NCBI RefSeq assembly: GCF_031191185.1
Contig: NZ_CP133465.1
Location: forward strand, 1,546,001 to 1,610,000
DNA length: 64,000 nt
Direction of reading: 5' to 3'
Source of the DNA: Prevotella nigrescens
GTDB taxonomy: Bacteria > Bacteroidota > Bacteroidia > Bacteroidales > Bacteroidaceae
Part shown: piece by piece, positions 63,375 to 64,000 of the stretch
How the letters are laid out: each line of letters starts with the position of its first letter
Position numbering within the stretch: the first letter of the stretch is position 1
Notes under the pieces: model-generated
Told to the model about the DNA's origin: nothing
What the model saw: only the letters and a program-made list of their open reading frames with translations
The model's database searches: none
Position numbers and translations under genes: made by a program

Positions 63375-64000
63375 TTAATATACAAAGACATCTTTACCTT
63401 GTTCCAATGCTAATGTTCGTGTAGTCTGATCACAAACATCAGATGGTCCCCAATACTGGACAGGCCCTGGGTAAATGTAGCTTGTCTCCGTTGCCCACCT
63501 GGTACGTAACTTTGCAAATTCCTTAAAAGGAGCCCCCTCGAGATCAACCAAAGCCTTACGAATAACGGGTTTCAATTCACCATTACGGCGTTCTATATTC
63601 ATCATCATAGTTATAGGCACACCACCGGCTATCCAGTCTTCGGCTTTTTCAGTCGTATTCTTGACAATTGCCATATAACCTGTTTTTCCATTAGCAATAA
63701 GTTGGGCTGCTGAAGTCCCGAGTGCATAACAGTAATCTGCATCAAAGTTTGATGGAGCTGCACAGCGTCCCTCATAACCTAAAAAGTGATGTATAGTTGC
63801 AAAGTGTCCATTATATTTGCCTTGTTTTGCCCATTTATTAAGTTTCATCTCTACCATATCAGAGATAAGTCTCTCTGTCTCAATAAGTGAAACTTGAACA
63901 TTTCCATGGGGATCTCTATCTAAAGACAATTGTCTTGCGACTCCATCAGGAAGAGTCTCAAACGTTGCTTTATTCTCTTCAGAAAGGTGTTCTATAATAT
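63375..64000 (-). CDS. pfp: PPi-dependent phosphofructokinase, C-terminal part (runs off window end)
   Basis: The frame is open to the window edge, so the N-terminus is missing; the internal TTG at 63929 is not the start. FLGYEGRCAAPSNFDADYCY and TLPDGVARQLSLDRDPHGN match the C-terminal domain of the long PFP type (about 550 residues in full). It interconverts fructose 6-phosphate and fructose 1,6-bisphosphate with pyrophosphate, typical of Bacteroidales glycolysis. It is first in a unit with the GH25 gene. Confidence 0.92.
   Translation of the reverse strand, partial: IIEHLSEENKATFETLPDGVARQLSLDRDPHGNVQVSLIETERLISDMVEMKLNKWAKQGKYNGHFATIHHFLGYEGRCAAPSNFDADYCYALGTSAAQLIANGKTGYMAIVKNTTEKAEDWIAGGVPITMMMNIERRNGELKPVIRKALVDLEGAPFKEFAKLRTRWATETSYIYPGPVQYWGPSDVCDQTTRTLALEQGKDVFVY

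Overview
The window comes from a Bacteroidetes chromosome, most likely Prevotella or a close relative. The evidence is a set of Bacteroidales-restricted families (DUF4954, DUF4494, DUF4922), a class I fumarase, a PPi-dependent phosphofructokinase, a secreted protein with a Prevotella-style C-terminal tail, and promoters of the Bacteroidetes type (TAnnTTTG at -7, few Shine-Dalgarno sites). No rRNA, tRNA, CRISPR array or intact insertion sequence was seen.

Layout. 1-670 is the N-terminal part of a TonB-dependent receptor with a structured leader. 1247-9129 (minus) is an operon hflX - DUF4954 - M16 peptidase - class I fumarase. 9402-12769 holds a short FolK-like protein, a TPR protein, an outer-membrane protein and a BASS-type transporter. 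13242-15832 (minus) is NfeD - SPFH slipin - a UDP-GlcNAc 2-epimerase homologue lacking catalytic residues. 15991-18226 is a tandem pair of paralogous exported proteins with acidic linkers. An M48 lipoprotein protease and a UDP-glucose dehydrogenase follow. 20830-25925 (minus) is a four-gene unit GT2 - DUF4922 - SpoIID/LytB - AmpG-like permease, probably linked to the cell wall. 26349-29741 (minus) is DUF4494 - YggS - FAD oxidoreductase - Tag. 29926-32960 (plus) holds a LolC/E-type permease and an acyl-CoA ligase.

33244-57690 (minus) is a capsule or exopolysaccharide locus of about 25 kb, visibly richer in A+T than its flanks. It starts from a promoter near 58008 and ends at a terminator near 33131-33165. 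It encodes GDP-fucose synthase; a NeuD/NeuB/NeuC/NeuA sialic-acid pathway; a GDP-D-glycero-D-manno-heptose pathway (GmhA, HddA, fused HddC-GmhB); a Wzx flippase; an EpsG-like polymerase; several glycosyltransferases; two acyltransferases; and a WecA-like initiating transferase paired with a sugar epimerase/reductase. The predicted product carries a sialic acid and a heptose. 58591-64000 holds malic enzyme, a TetR regulator, PrmA, a GH25 lysozyme and a partial PPi-PFK.

The most unusual signal is a family of intergenic arrays at 26209-26296, 39658-39745 and 58190-58255. They are built of 22-bp units of the form AAAA-N7-TTTT with varying 7-nt cores. Each array begins with the same first core beside a conserved flank. 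Other notable observations are interleaved inverted repeats (pseudoknot topology) in the capsule leader, a T7 slippery site joining GT2 to DUF4922, and a G8 tract in a capsule acyltransferase.
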